This document shows positions 27,819 to 35,683 of a stretch of 64,000 nucleotides of DNA, in pieces. The position numbers and the translations under genes are program-made. Under the pieces are notes generated by a model. That model was not told where the DNA came from. It searched no databases and saw nothing but the letters and a program-made list of their open reading frames with translations. The number at the start of each line of letters is the position of its first letter. Position 1 is the first letter of the stretch. Origin of the DNA: Bacteroidia bacterium (GTDB lineage Bacteria; Bacteroidota; Bacteroidia; Palsa-965); the NCBI GenBank assembly GCA_023151315.1, contig JAKLJE010000016.1, positions 29,336 to 93,335 of the forward strand, written 5' to 3'.

Positions 27819-30479
27819 CTAGAAATCCTCTCCCTCCGGTGCTTCTTCCTCGTCTTTGCTCTTCTTAAACTTTATCGTACCACCTTCAGGATTCACCGGT
27901 TCATCTTCCGGCTCTTCGTCTTTCTTCGTCGTGTCTTTTTTAAACCATCCGAATTCCTCACGCAAGATGTTTTTCAGATTCTGCTTCTCCTGCTTCAGCT
28001 CTTCTTTTTTCTGCTCAATAAATCCTTTAGCATCCAGGTATTTGATCTCCGGATTATCTACTGGCCCTTTCATTGAGATGTACAGCTTGTAACGTTTGTT
28101 CCCGTCACTTTCCACTTCACCGAATTCGTTGTTCTCTTTCTTGGTTTTCGCTTTGCGTGCACGAAGTTCATCCAGTGAAACCACGAAATGATAATCTACC
28201 ATGTTGTCAAAATCATGTGTACCCGACATGATCACATCCACTGCCGAAGATTTGATTTCCATTCTCGGAATGTTCACGACGCGATCACGGATTTCTATTG
28301 TGTTGTGCAACGTGCTGAACTTGATGTCGCGTAATTCTTCAATGTTGATGAAGCGCGACAATGATTCCAGTGGTTTGAATTCTTTCAATTCGCCTTGGTC
28401 AATTGTAATATCCGCGAAAGTGAAGAGTTTCTTCTCGTTGATGTTGAGTTTATTGTCCCACATCGAAACGAATTCAACATTGGCAGTAAGCGATCCGAAT
28501 ACGTTTTTATCACCGATGGTTTCTTCTCCATCTTTTTGTCCGAAATTTTCGAATGTGTAGAACAACTTACTGATGTTTACCTGTGCGATTTTACTGTTGA
28601 AGGATATCAGCAAGGAATCATCCCGGGTTGCATCTACTATTCCATTGCCGCTAACAACTCCGTCCAGCGTAAGCATGTTCAGATCATTCAAATGCAACTG
28701 ACGATTACGCAATTCGAAAACACCGGTGAATGATGATGCAGTGAAACGACGGAACTGAATTTCTTTCACCGTTGTATTCAGTTTCATACGCACGTTTGGC
28801 GGTAAAGTAAAAACGTAATTGGTGTCGGCTCCGGATTTTTCATCGGATGCAAGCAGCGTATTCAGATCCAGCTTGCGTGAAACGAAATCTCCTTCTACAT
28901 TCAGAACTTCTTTGTCTGTAAAAAGATAACCGAGAAGATTTCGTAGCGTACCGTTAATCACAAAATCGCTTCCGCCTGCATATCCTGAAACTTCTTTGAT
29001 GTTGACGTTGTTCCCGTCGAATTCCATTTCGCCGTTCAGACTGTCAGCTGCGGCAGTTGAATTCACGAATGCCACGGAAACATTCTGCATTCGTGCTTTA
29101 CCGGACGTTTTGAATTTGCGGAAATCAGCTGCTGTAAGTGCTTTGTTTCCGCTTCGTTTTCCGGATGCTTCGAAATGGATATCAACTTTGCCTGTCGCGG
29201 TTTTCACAGAATCCAATTCAAGAATCTGCTGCATCTCTGCAAGGTCAACGTCTCCGTTGAGAACCGTTGTGTAAACCGGATTCTTGTTTCCCTTCATGCT
29301 GAACGATCCGGAAAATTTACTCTTGTTAGTGCTTGCACTGAAATTCGACAACTCCAGAATTTCAGATTTACCTGCGTTGGAATAAAGACCTTTTAAGGAA
29401 ATATTCTGCAACGTAACATTGCTGTTCTTACGTTTCAAAGTTGCGCCGTCGCGTATTCCGAATTTTGCTTCAATTGCTGGTTCGGATGTATCGCCTGACA
29501 TTCCTTTGATGGTTGATTCGAAATAGAATTCTCCTGTCGTCTCAATTCCTGCAAGATCTTTCTTCAGAGAATCCGACGCCAGAGAAAGCGCGGAATTGAT
29601 GTCTGCATCTTTTCCCTTCACAAGTATGTCGAGCAGATAATTGTTTTTTCTGTCCTGTACAGAACCGGAAAGCTCCAACAGGAAATCGGCAATTTGGAGT
29701 TCTCCTTTCGAGATGAAATACAAACCGGTATGCGTGTTGATGTTCATTCCGAGACTGAGATGTCCGTTATTGCCTTTGAACAGGGAAACATCTTTTTGTT
29801 TCAGTTCTTCAATGAGAAAGTCGGCTTCCGTTTCCAGATCAAATTCTCCTTTGGCAAAATCACCGGCAAAAAGGAGGTCGTTAATGTGTAAAGCGTAATT
29901 ACTCTGTGATGGCGCATCATTGTAACGAAGATCAACGTTGATGAATTTGATTTCTTCCAATGCAAATGCAACCTGCGAAGAATCGGATGAAGTGGAAGTG
30001 GAATCACTTTTCAGGAAGTGATAGTTGTCGTTTCCGTTTTCATCAATACGCACATCCACCATTCCGTCTTCCAGCGATATATTGCGAATGGTATAGTTCT
30101 CCCGGAAGATGTCGAGAATACTGAACGAGAAGGAAACCTCACCGGCGCTGAAAAGCGTATCGCGTTCTTTCTCTTTGGTGGCATCCAGCGCAGTTACGTC
30201 GGTGAACTCAACTGAGGCTTGCGGAAAATCGCGGATGAATGTAAGATTGATGTTCTCAGGCTGAACAATAATTGTTGTGTTCAGATGGGTGTTCAGCTCC
30301 TCCGTAACATAACCTTTGATTTCATCTTCAAAGATGAATGCTGCTCCCGCCAACAAACCAATAAACAGCACGATAATTCCTCCGGTCCAGAAAAGGAACC
30401 GTAGAATTTTCTTCCACCAGGGTCTGCGTTTTTTTGGTTCCGCAACCTGTTGGATTTCCTGGTGCTGTGTGGCTTCCAT
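27819..30479 (-). CDS. AsmA-family/DUF748-like envelope protein
   Basis: The 886-residue protein has an N-terminal basic patch (KKRRPWWKKILRF), one transmembrane helix at about 28-50, then a long periplasmic strand-rich region (about 60-830). A charged C-terminal tail (KKDTTKKDEEPEDE, ending EAPEGEDF) follows. The layout and the AsmA-like N-terminal stretch DEIKGYVTEELNTHLNTTIIVQPENI fit the AsmA/TamB group, thought to act in outer-membrane lipid transport or assembly. Copies of the 3' end of this gene occur in the downstream repeat nest. The exact role is unknown. Confidence 0.8.
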   Translation of the reverse strand: MEATQHQEIQQVAEPKKRRPWWKKILRFLFWTGGIIVLFIGLLAGAAFIFEDEIKGYVTEELNTHLNTTIIVQPENINLTFIRDFPQASVEFTDVTALDATKEKERDTLFSAGEVSFSFSILDIFRENYTIRNISLEDGMVDVRIDENGNDNYHFLKSDSTSTSSDSSQVAFALEEIKFINVDLRYNDAPSQSNYALHINDLLFAGDFAKGEFDLETEADFLIEELKQKDVSLFKGNNGHLSLGMNINTHTGLYFISKGELQIADFLLELSGSVQDRKNNYLLDILVKGKDADINSALSLASDSLKKDLAGIETTGEFYFESTIKGMSGDTSEPAIEAKFGIRDGATLKRKNSNVTLQNISLKGLYSNAGKSEILELSNFSASTNKSKFSGSFSMKGNKNPVYTTVLNGDVDLAEMQQILELDSVKTATGKVDIHFEASGKRSGNKALTAADFRKFKTSGKARMQNVSVAFVNSTAAADSLNGEMEFDGNNVNIKEVSGYAGGSDFVINGTLRNLLGYLFTDKEVLNVEGDFVSRKLDLNTLLASDEKSGADTNYVFTLPPNVRMKLNTTVKEIQFRRFTASSFTGVFELRNRQLHLNDLNMLTLDGVVSGNGIVDATRDDSLLISFNSKIAQVNISKLFYTFENFGQKDGEETIGDKNVFGSLTANVEFVSMWDNKLNINEKKLFTFADITIDQGELKEFKPLESLSRFINIEELRDIKFSTLHNTIEIRDRVVNIPRMEIKSSAVDVIMSGTHDFDNMVDYHFVVSLDELRARKAKTKKENNEFGEVESDGNKRYKLYISMKGPVDNPEIKYLDAKGFIEQKKEELKQEKQNLKNILREEFGWFKKDTTKKDEEPEDEPVNPEGGTIKFKKSKDEEEAPEGEDF

Positions 30480-30596
30480 GCTGAACCGTAAAGTTAGAAC
30501 GCAGGTTTAGCCGGTTTGGTGTTGTGATGCCGTAAGTATTAAATGTGAAATGTTAATTACCTGCGGACTGTGGCTTAGCGGTACTGCCGGAAACAA

Positions 30597-30623
30597 GAAG
30601 GACCGATCTTCCGACCGGCCCTT
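30597..30623 (-). terminator. Intrinsic terminator of the pseudouridine synthase gene
   Basis: On the minus strand an 11-bp stem (AAGGGCCGGTC with GATCGGTCCTT, two G-U pairs, loop GGAA) starts about 8 bases after the stop codon. It is followed by the T-rich CTTGTTT. Confidence 0.6.
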
Positions 30624-30630
30624 TTAACAT

Positions 30631-32160
30631 TTATCGCTTAAACGATTTCTTCTTTTCGCCTCCGACTTTCATTTTCAGAAAGCCAACCTCTTTCGGTTCG
30701 AGGAAGCGCCATTTCCCTTTGGAGATGTTCTTCTTCGTTAAGCCCGCGTAAGAAACACGATCCAGATGCACAACTTCATATCCTAAGTGCTCGAACAAAC
30801 GACGAACGATTCGGTTGCGACCGGAATGCAGAACGATGCCCACATCTTTGCGGCTTTCTCCGACAAAACTGATATCATCAGCCTTGATAAATCCGTCTTC
30901 GAGTTCAACGCCTTCGAGAATCTTATCGAAATCTTCTTTACGGAGATTCATATCCAGATTTACCTGGTAGATTTTCTCTACTCCGTATTTCGGATGCATG
31001 AGTCGCTCTGCAAGATCACCGTCGTTGGTCAGTAACAATACTCCGGTTGTATTGCGGTCGAGGCGACCAACAGGATATACGCGTTCATCGCATGCACCTT
31101 CGATCAGATCGATAACCGTTTTGCGCTCCTGAGGATCGTCCGTTGTGGTGATGTAATCTTTCGGTTTGTTCAGGAGAATGTAAACCTGCTTTTCGCGGCG
31201 CAGCAACTGATCTCCATAATGAACGGTGTCAGATGGAGAAATTTTCGTGCCCAGTTCAGTAACGATTTTCCCATTGACTTTGATCACACCGGTTTCGATG
31301 AGTTCGTCTGCTTCACGTCGTGAACACAGACCTGTATTAGCAATGTATTTGTTCAGGCGAATTGTTCCGTCTTCTTCGGAAGATCCGCGATGTTTTTTAG
31401 TGGAAACTTTGTCGCGAAAATTCTTCGCATCGTCTTTCGATTCGAAAACTTCCCAATCGCCGCTGTTCTCGTCCGTACTGCGGAAAGAACGTGATCCGTC
31501 TTTTTTCCACGATGGCTTATCACCGAAAGATTTCTTACGGAATGCAGGTTTGTCATCACGGTCATCACTGCGACGTTTGAACGCCGGTTTATCACCGAAT
31601 GGCTTGTCGCCAAACGATTTTTTACGGAATGATGGTTTATCATCTCCGTCATCTCTGCGCTTGAAAGCAGGCTTATCTCCGAAAGATTTTTTACGGAACG
31701 CAGGCTTGTCATCTCCGTCATCTCTGCGACGCTTGAATGCAGGCTTATCACCGAATGGCTTATCGCCGAAAGATTTTTTACGGAAAGATGGTTTGTCATC
31801 TCCGTCATCACGACGACGCTTGAACGCCGGTTTTTCGTCACCATCGTCTCTGCGACGCTTGAATGCGGGCTTATCACCAAACGGTTTGTCTCCGAATGAT
31901 TTTTTACGGAATGCGGGTTTATCATCACCATCATCGCTGCGGCGCTTGAAAGCCGGTTTGTCTCCGAATGATTTTGAACCTGATTTCTTCCAGGTAGGTT
32001 TATCGCCAAACGAGCGATCGCTGCCTCTTGAAGAAGATTTCTTCCCGAAAGAAGAACCTCCGCTCGACTTTCTGTCTCCTGAAAATTTGCCTTTACCGCT
32101 GCCAGCCGATTTCCGACCATCTCTTTTGCCGGAACCGCCGGAACGACCTGAATATGCCAT
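30631..32160 (-). CDS. 23S rRNA pseudouridine synthase (RsuA/RluB family) with long repetitive N-terminus
   Basis: The C-terminal 245 residues are a standard RsuA/RluB/E/F enzyme. An S4 RNA-binding domain (about 265-310, IRLNKYIANTGLCSRREADELI) precedes the catalytic motif GRLDRNTTG (catalytic Asp near 367) and NRIVRRLFEHLGYEV. The first 240 residues are low complexity: a Gly/Ser/Lys segment, then repeats built from DKPAFRKKSFG, DKPFG and AFKRRRDDGDD. This basic tail probably binds RNA. Such tails occur in Bacteroidota homologues, but the tandem repeat here is conspicuous. TACCTTTG at 32183-32190 on the minus strand is a likely -7 element. Confidence 0.92.
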   Translation of the reverse strand: MAYSGRSGGSGKRDGRKSAGSGKGKFSGDRKSSGGSSFGKKSSSRGSDRSFGDKPTWKKSGSKSFGDKPAFKRRSDDGDDKPAFRKKSFGDKPFGDKPAFKRRRDDGDEKPAFKRRRDDGDDKPSFRKKSFGDKPFGDKPAFKRRRDDGDDKPAFRKKSFGDKPAFKRRDDGDDKPSFRKKSFGDKPFGDKPAFKRRSDDRDDKPAFRKKSFGDKPSWKKDGSRSFRSTDENSGDWEVFESKDDAKNFRDKVSTKKHRGSSEEDGTIRLNKYIANTGLCSRREADELIETGVIKVNGKIVTELGTKISPSDTVHYGDQLLRREKQVYILLNKPKDYITTTDDPQERKTVIDLIEGACDERVYPVGRLDRNTTGVLLLTNDGDLAERLMHPKYGVEKIYQVNLDMNLRKEDFDKILEGVELEDGFIKADDISFVGESRKDVGIVLHSGRNRIVRRLFEHLGYEVVHLDRVSYAGLTKKNISKGKWRFLEPKEVGFLKMKVGGEKKKSFKR

Positions 32161-32182
32161 TTTGCTTTGTTAATTGAAGCTA

Positions 32183-32190
32183 CAAAGGTA
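32183..32190 (-). promoter_or_regulatory. -7 promoter element of the pseudouridine synthase gene
   Basis: The minus strand reads TACCTTTG, matching TAnnTTTG, 22 bases before the start codon. Confidence 0.5.
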
Positions 32191-32282
32191 AGCAATAATC
32201 AGTGCGCCTTGAGTTACAATTTCACCGGAATGTAGTTGAACGAGTCCCTTACTCCGCAAATTCACCTCATGTAACAGCAGAA

Positions 32283-33896
32283 CTAGTGCCGAACCATCTT
32301 TACCGATTGCGATTGATGCGAGTTGTAAGCACGGATGAAATATACTCCTGCAGCAGGAATTAATATTTCGTCTGAGGAATTCGGGGCAAGTGTTGTGCTT
32401 TCCACGATTTGACCGGTTGCAGAAATAACTTCAACGGTGAGCATTTCATTGTTCTTTGATTGCAATGTTGTTATTGCATTGTTTGAAGTGACGATAAATA
32501 ACTCTTCTGAGTTCGGAACGACTTCCGGAGTAGAGGTCCATGTTCCACACATCAATGTATCCTTGAACGTTTCGTCCAAAATAGCAATGGAGCGCGGGTA
32601 GGATATGAATGAAGTCGGGGAAGTATTTACTGTTAAATTTCTGCATGTCCAATTGGGAAACGGCGTAACAGTTACAGAAGTGTCGATTGCAATGCATGAT
32701 CCGGCCCCATTGCTGTGAATCGATGCAATTGAATTGCCATCGTTGTTTACAAAAGCGCCGAATAAAATATCATCGTTCGGGCCGAAAAAGCTGAGTCCGC
32801 GAATAGATGTTGAGGTGAAGTACCATTGTGTACTGATTAATCCGCGCGCAGATTTACACCAGGGAACATTACCTGATGCAGGATCGAACTTCAGCATGAA
32901 GAATTTGTACACTCCGTTAATCGAATCCTGCCATGTGCCGTTCATGATCACATTCTGATCGGGTGCTACTTCCAAATTGTGTACGATAATTTCCGTTGAC
33001 GGAGTGGGAGGATCGATCCGCCAGCAGTCGAGTACATTCAGTCCGGTGTCGAGCTTGAGAACATAAATGTATTTGTGATTAACGAACGGAACACCGTAAA
33101 AGGTTCCGGCTGTTGCGTAGTAACATTGTTGGCTAGCGGACCAGCAAAAACGTGTAATACGCGTATGAACACCGGATGCTGAATCAATCAGAATACTTTT
33201 GCTAGATATAATTTGACCATCTTCATCAGAGTGAATCATAACAGCACTTACTTGTTGTGTTGCGGAATTTATAACCTGACCTGATGTTATGTACCCTGAA
33301 TCGAGCCCCCAATCAATGTCATAAACGTCTCCTCCTAAAAATCCGAGTGGAGAGCTGTAGCTCGCCACCCATTCCGTTTCTCCGTATTTATCGAATTTAG
33401 CCAGTCCGTATGCCATAGCGCATTGCCCTAGCACAGAAACAAATCCGGAATCACCGTCAACAGATTTGCAAACTATCCCGGAACTTAAAACTCCTGACGG
33501 GCCGAGCGTATATCGCTTACAGAAATCGACGTTACCTGTTGAATCTGTTTTCAGATAATAGGTGTTGGCCGAATCAATAAATATTCCTACAAATCCGTGG
33601 TCGTCGAGTTCTGCTGCATTATATATCGAGCCTGAATTTGTAGTAGCGTATGACTTACTCCAAATGGTATTGAATGCGCTGTCCAGCTTCATTCGGGTAC
33701 AAAACTGCGCACCCAATCCAACACTTGCGGAAAGAATATACCCTCCATCTGATAAAGTGTCGATAGAAGTGAGTTGCGGAGCGTGGTTGTTGACGCTGGG
33801 ATGATGATCGCCGAATACGTTACGGTAAAAAGTGGCTTGTGCATTGGCGACAGTACAAACCATTGCAGAAAAGAAAGTCAGTAAAACGAGTCTCAT
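32283..33896 (-). CDS. T9SS-exported protein of unknown function
   Basis: The 537-residue protein has a signal peptide (MRLVLLTFFSAMVCTVANAQ). Its body is rich in strands, with recurring patterns such as SLDTLSDGGYILSA and EDGQII-type segments, which suggests a beta-propeller-like fold. The last 75 residues (from about ELFIVTSNNAITTLQSKN to SQSVKMVRH) resemble a Por-secretion C-terminal sorting domain, including GVYFIRAYN. It should be secreted or surface-attached through T9SS. No catalytic motif was recognised. Confidence 0.78.
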   Translation of the reverse strand: MRLVLLTFFSAMVCTVANAQATFYRNVFGDHHPSVNNHAPQLTSIDTLSDGGYILSASVGLGAQFCTRMKLDSAFNTIWSKSYATTNSGSIYNAAELDDHGFVGIFIDSANTYYLKTDSTGNVDFCKRYTLGPSGVLSSGIVCKSVDGDSGFVSVLGQCAMAYGLAKFDKYGETEWVASYSSPLGFLGGDVYDIDWGLDSGYITSGQVINSATQQVSAVMIHSDEDGQIISSKSILIDSASGVHTRITRFCWSASQQCYYATAGTFYGVPFVNHKYIYVLKLDTGLNVLDCWRIDPPTPSTEIIVHNLEVAPDQNVIMNGTWQDSINGVYKFFMLKFDPASGNVPWCKSARGLISTQWYFTSTSIRGLSFFGPNDDILFGAFVNNDGNSIASIHSNGAGSCIAIDTSVTVTPFPNWTCRNLTVNTSPTSFISYPRSIAILDETFKDTLMCGTWTSTPEVVPNSEELFIVTSNNAITTLQSKNNEMLTVEVISATGQIVESTTLAPNSSDEILIPAAGVYFIRAYNSHQSQSVKMVRH

Positions 33897-33998
33897 GGGA
33901 AAGGGGGGGATTATTCACTAATATAGAACAAATCTCAGTCGTACCGATGCGTTTTACGGTGATAGTTTAATCTGAACGCAAACAAGATTGAAATGTGC

Positions 33999-34367
33999 TT
34001 ATGCAAGCGCGCTGAAAGCATCTTTTACGTAATTCTTCGATTCAAATCGCCCCTGTTTTACGATACCGATTACATCAAAGCGAATTTCATTGGTAAGTTT
34101 CCGCTGCTCCAAATAGAGATTCGCGGCGCGCATGAGCTTGCGCTGCTTGGTTCGGTTGACAAACATTTCCGGATTTCCATTGGCTAATGTGGAACGCGTT
34201 TTCACTTCGCAGATCACGAGTTGATCTCCGTCCATAGCAACAATATCAATTTCGAGATGGAGAAATTTCCAATTCACTTCAACGATTTGCATGCCCATTT
34301 CTCGCATCATGTTCTGCGCCTGCACTTCACCCCAAATGCCGAGTTCTTTTGCTTCTTCCGTTTTCAT
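33999..34367 (-). CDS. YraN family endonuclease-like protein (UPF0102)
   Basis: The 122-residue protein matches the YraN family: GIWGEVQAQNMMREMGMQIVEVNWKF, then the restriction-endonuclease-like core EIDIVAMDGDQLVICEVKTRS. The Glu-Asp-Glu-Lys set of the PD-(D/E)XK fold is present at about residues 42-57. Homologues are usually found near rRNA-processing or DNA-repair genes, and the role is not settled. A 24-bp repeat shared with the helicase upstream region lies about 40 bases before the start. Confidence 0.9.
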   Translation of the reverse strand: MKTEEAKELGIWGEVQAQNMMREMGMQIVEVNWKFLHLEIDIVAMDGDQLVICEVKTRSTLANGNPEMFVNRTKQRKLMRAANLYLEQRKLTNEIRFDVIGIVKQGRFESKNYVKDAFSALA

Positions 34368-34407
34368 GAAGCGAAACTAAATCACGATCGGAAGACTTTG
34401 TGTAAAC

Positions 34408-34431
34408 AAACGTTTGTTGTCGGATAATTTA
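34408..34431. repeat. 24-bp repeat, copy 2 (identical to 9650-9673)
   Basis: The segment begins AAACGTTTGTTG and ends GATAATTTA, identical over 24 bases to 9650-9673. It lies 41 bases upstream of the yraN start. Confidence 0.75.
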
Positions 34432-34620
34432 TCAAATGATGCAATGCTACAAATGATACAATGCTACAAATGATACAATGCTTCAATTGTCGGATTGTAA
34501 TTTGCAAATTGACTCATTCGGGAAATGATGCGATACTTCAAATGATGCAATTGGTGGCATTTAGTTTGCCAATTGACTCATTTGCACATCGAATAATTTG
34601 CAAATTGACTCATTGCATAA
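34432..34620. repeat. Simple direct-repeat region between ldcA and yraN
   Basis: Short tandem phrases such as AAATGATACAATGCTAC (two copies plus variants) are followed by three copies of a motif like AATTTGCAAATTGACTCATT (near 34499, 34561 and 34589). The region is low complexity, non-coding, and of a kind often seen between Bacteroidota genes. Confidence 0.8.
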
Positions 34621-35524
34621 TTTGAACATTCCTCTCTTCAACCTCCATCCTGCAAATTCTCCCCATCACCAATGGCAGATTCACTTTATCATGCCCGGAA
34701 GGAAAACCGTAACAAACCGGATAATTGTATTCTGAAACATGCGATGCAATAATCTCTTCTGCGTTCTTCCCGAATGGAATTGTATTGTCTTTCATGTCGG
34801 TCATGCCGCCCACCAGAAGTCCGGCCAGATTGCTCAGTTTCCCTGCACGTTTCAGACTCAGCATCATGCGGTCAATGTGATAGAGATATTCATCAATATC
34901 CTCAATGAAAAGGATTTTGCCTTCCGTGTTGATATCGGAAACGGATCCTTGCAGCGCGTAAATGAGCGACAGATTTCCGCCAATGAGTTCACCTTCGCAT
35001 TTCCCTGAACGATTCGCTACCGCAGTTTTATTCTCTGCTGCATACTCGATCTTTTCTCCGCGAAGAATACCGAACATTTTCGCTGTTGAGTCAGCATCCA
35101 ACTCAAAATTCACCGGCATTGTGGCATGAAGCGTTTCTATGCCGAGGACTTCATTCACATGACAATGAATTACCGTAATGTCACTGTAACCGACAAGCCA
35201 CTTCGGGGCTTCACAGAATTTGTCGAAGTTCAGTTGATCAATGATCCTCAGAAATCCGTAACCGCCACGAGCAAAGAACACCGCCTTCACTTCCGGATCA
35301 TCCAGCAGGGCCTGCAGATCGGCGGAACGCTGCGCATCGCTTCCTGAAAACTGATGCTCCTCTCCGAAAAGGTTGGCACTCAATTTCACTTTGTAGCCTT
35401 CCGCTTCCAGGCGCTTCACCGCTTTCTCCACCACTTCCGGTGCGATTTTACGCGCCGGAGCACAAATTCCTACTGTATCTCCCGACTTCAAAGCCGGCGG
35501 TCGCACCATGTTCATTGAATTCAT
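34610..35524 (-). CDS. LD-carboxypeptidase (peptidase S66, LdcA/MccF family)
   Basis: The enzyme removes the terminal D-Ala from peptidoglycan tetrapeptides in cell-wall recycling. I placed the start at 35524 (MNSMNMVRPPALKSGD), giving 304 residues. The frame stays open further upstream, but there it encodes only a GIGNWGFGIGDFGI repeat from a minisatellite. The catalytic Ser is in WLVGYSDITVIH, the Glu in IEDIDEYLYHIDRMM, and the His in FPSGHDKVNLPLVMG. ATGs at 35515 and 35509 are also possible. No signal peptide, so cytoplasmic. Confidence 0.9.
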   Translation of the reverse strand: MNSMNMVRPPALKSGDTVGICAPARKIAPEVVEKAVKRLEAEGYKVKLSANLFGEEHQFSGSDAQRSADLQALLDDPEVKAVFFARGGYGFLRIIDQLNFDKFCEAPKWLVGYSDITVIHCHVNEVLGIETLHATMPVNFELDADSTAKMFGILRGEKIEYAAENKTAVANRSGKCEGELIGGNLSLIYALQGSVSDINTEGKILFIEDIDEYLYHIDRMMLSLKRAGKLSNLAGLLVGGMTDMKDNTIPFGKNAEEIIASHVSEYNYPVCYGFPSGHDKVNLPLVMGRICRMEVEERNVQIMQ

Positions 35525-35527
35525 CAA

Positions 35528-35650
35528 TTCGAAGATACCGAAATCCCCAATCCCGAATCCCCAATTCCCAATCCCCAATTCCCGAATCCCCAATTCCCGA
35601 ATCCCGAATCCCGAGTACCGAATCCCCGAATCTCCAATCCCCCAATAACC
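35528..35650. repeat. Minisatellite upstream of ldcA and metG
   Basis: About a dozen imperfect units of roughly 8-9 bases (CCCAATC, CCCGAATC, CCCAATTC) run through this stretch. It sits between two divergent genes and could change the spacing of their promoters. Confidence 0.88.
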
Positions 35651-35664
35651 AACCCTGAATCCCT

Positions 35665-35672
35665 TATCTTTG
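35665..35672 (+). promoter_or_regulatory. -7 promoter element of metG
   Basis: TATCTTTG matches TAnnTTTG exactly and lies only 11 bases before the metG ATG, implying a very short leader. The expected -33 position falls in the end of the minisatellite and shows no TTTG. Confidence 0.45.
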
Positions 35673-35683
35673 CATTCTGATTT

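Noticed and set aside
31226..32173. Long plus-strand open frame of 315 codons opposite the pseudouridine synthase gene
   Set aside because: It is the antisense shadow of the repetitive N-terminus; its Ser/Leu/Pro-rich composition mirrors the repeats on the other strand.
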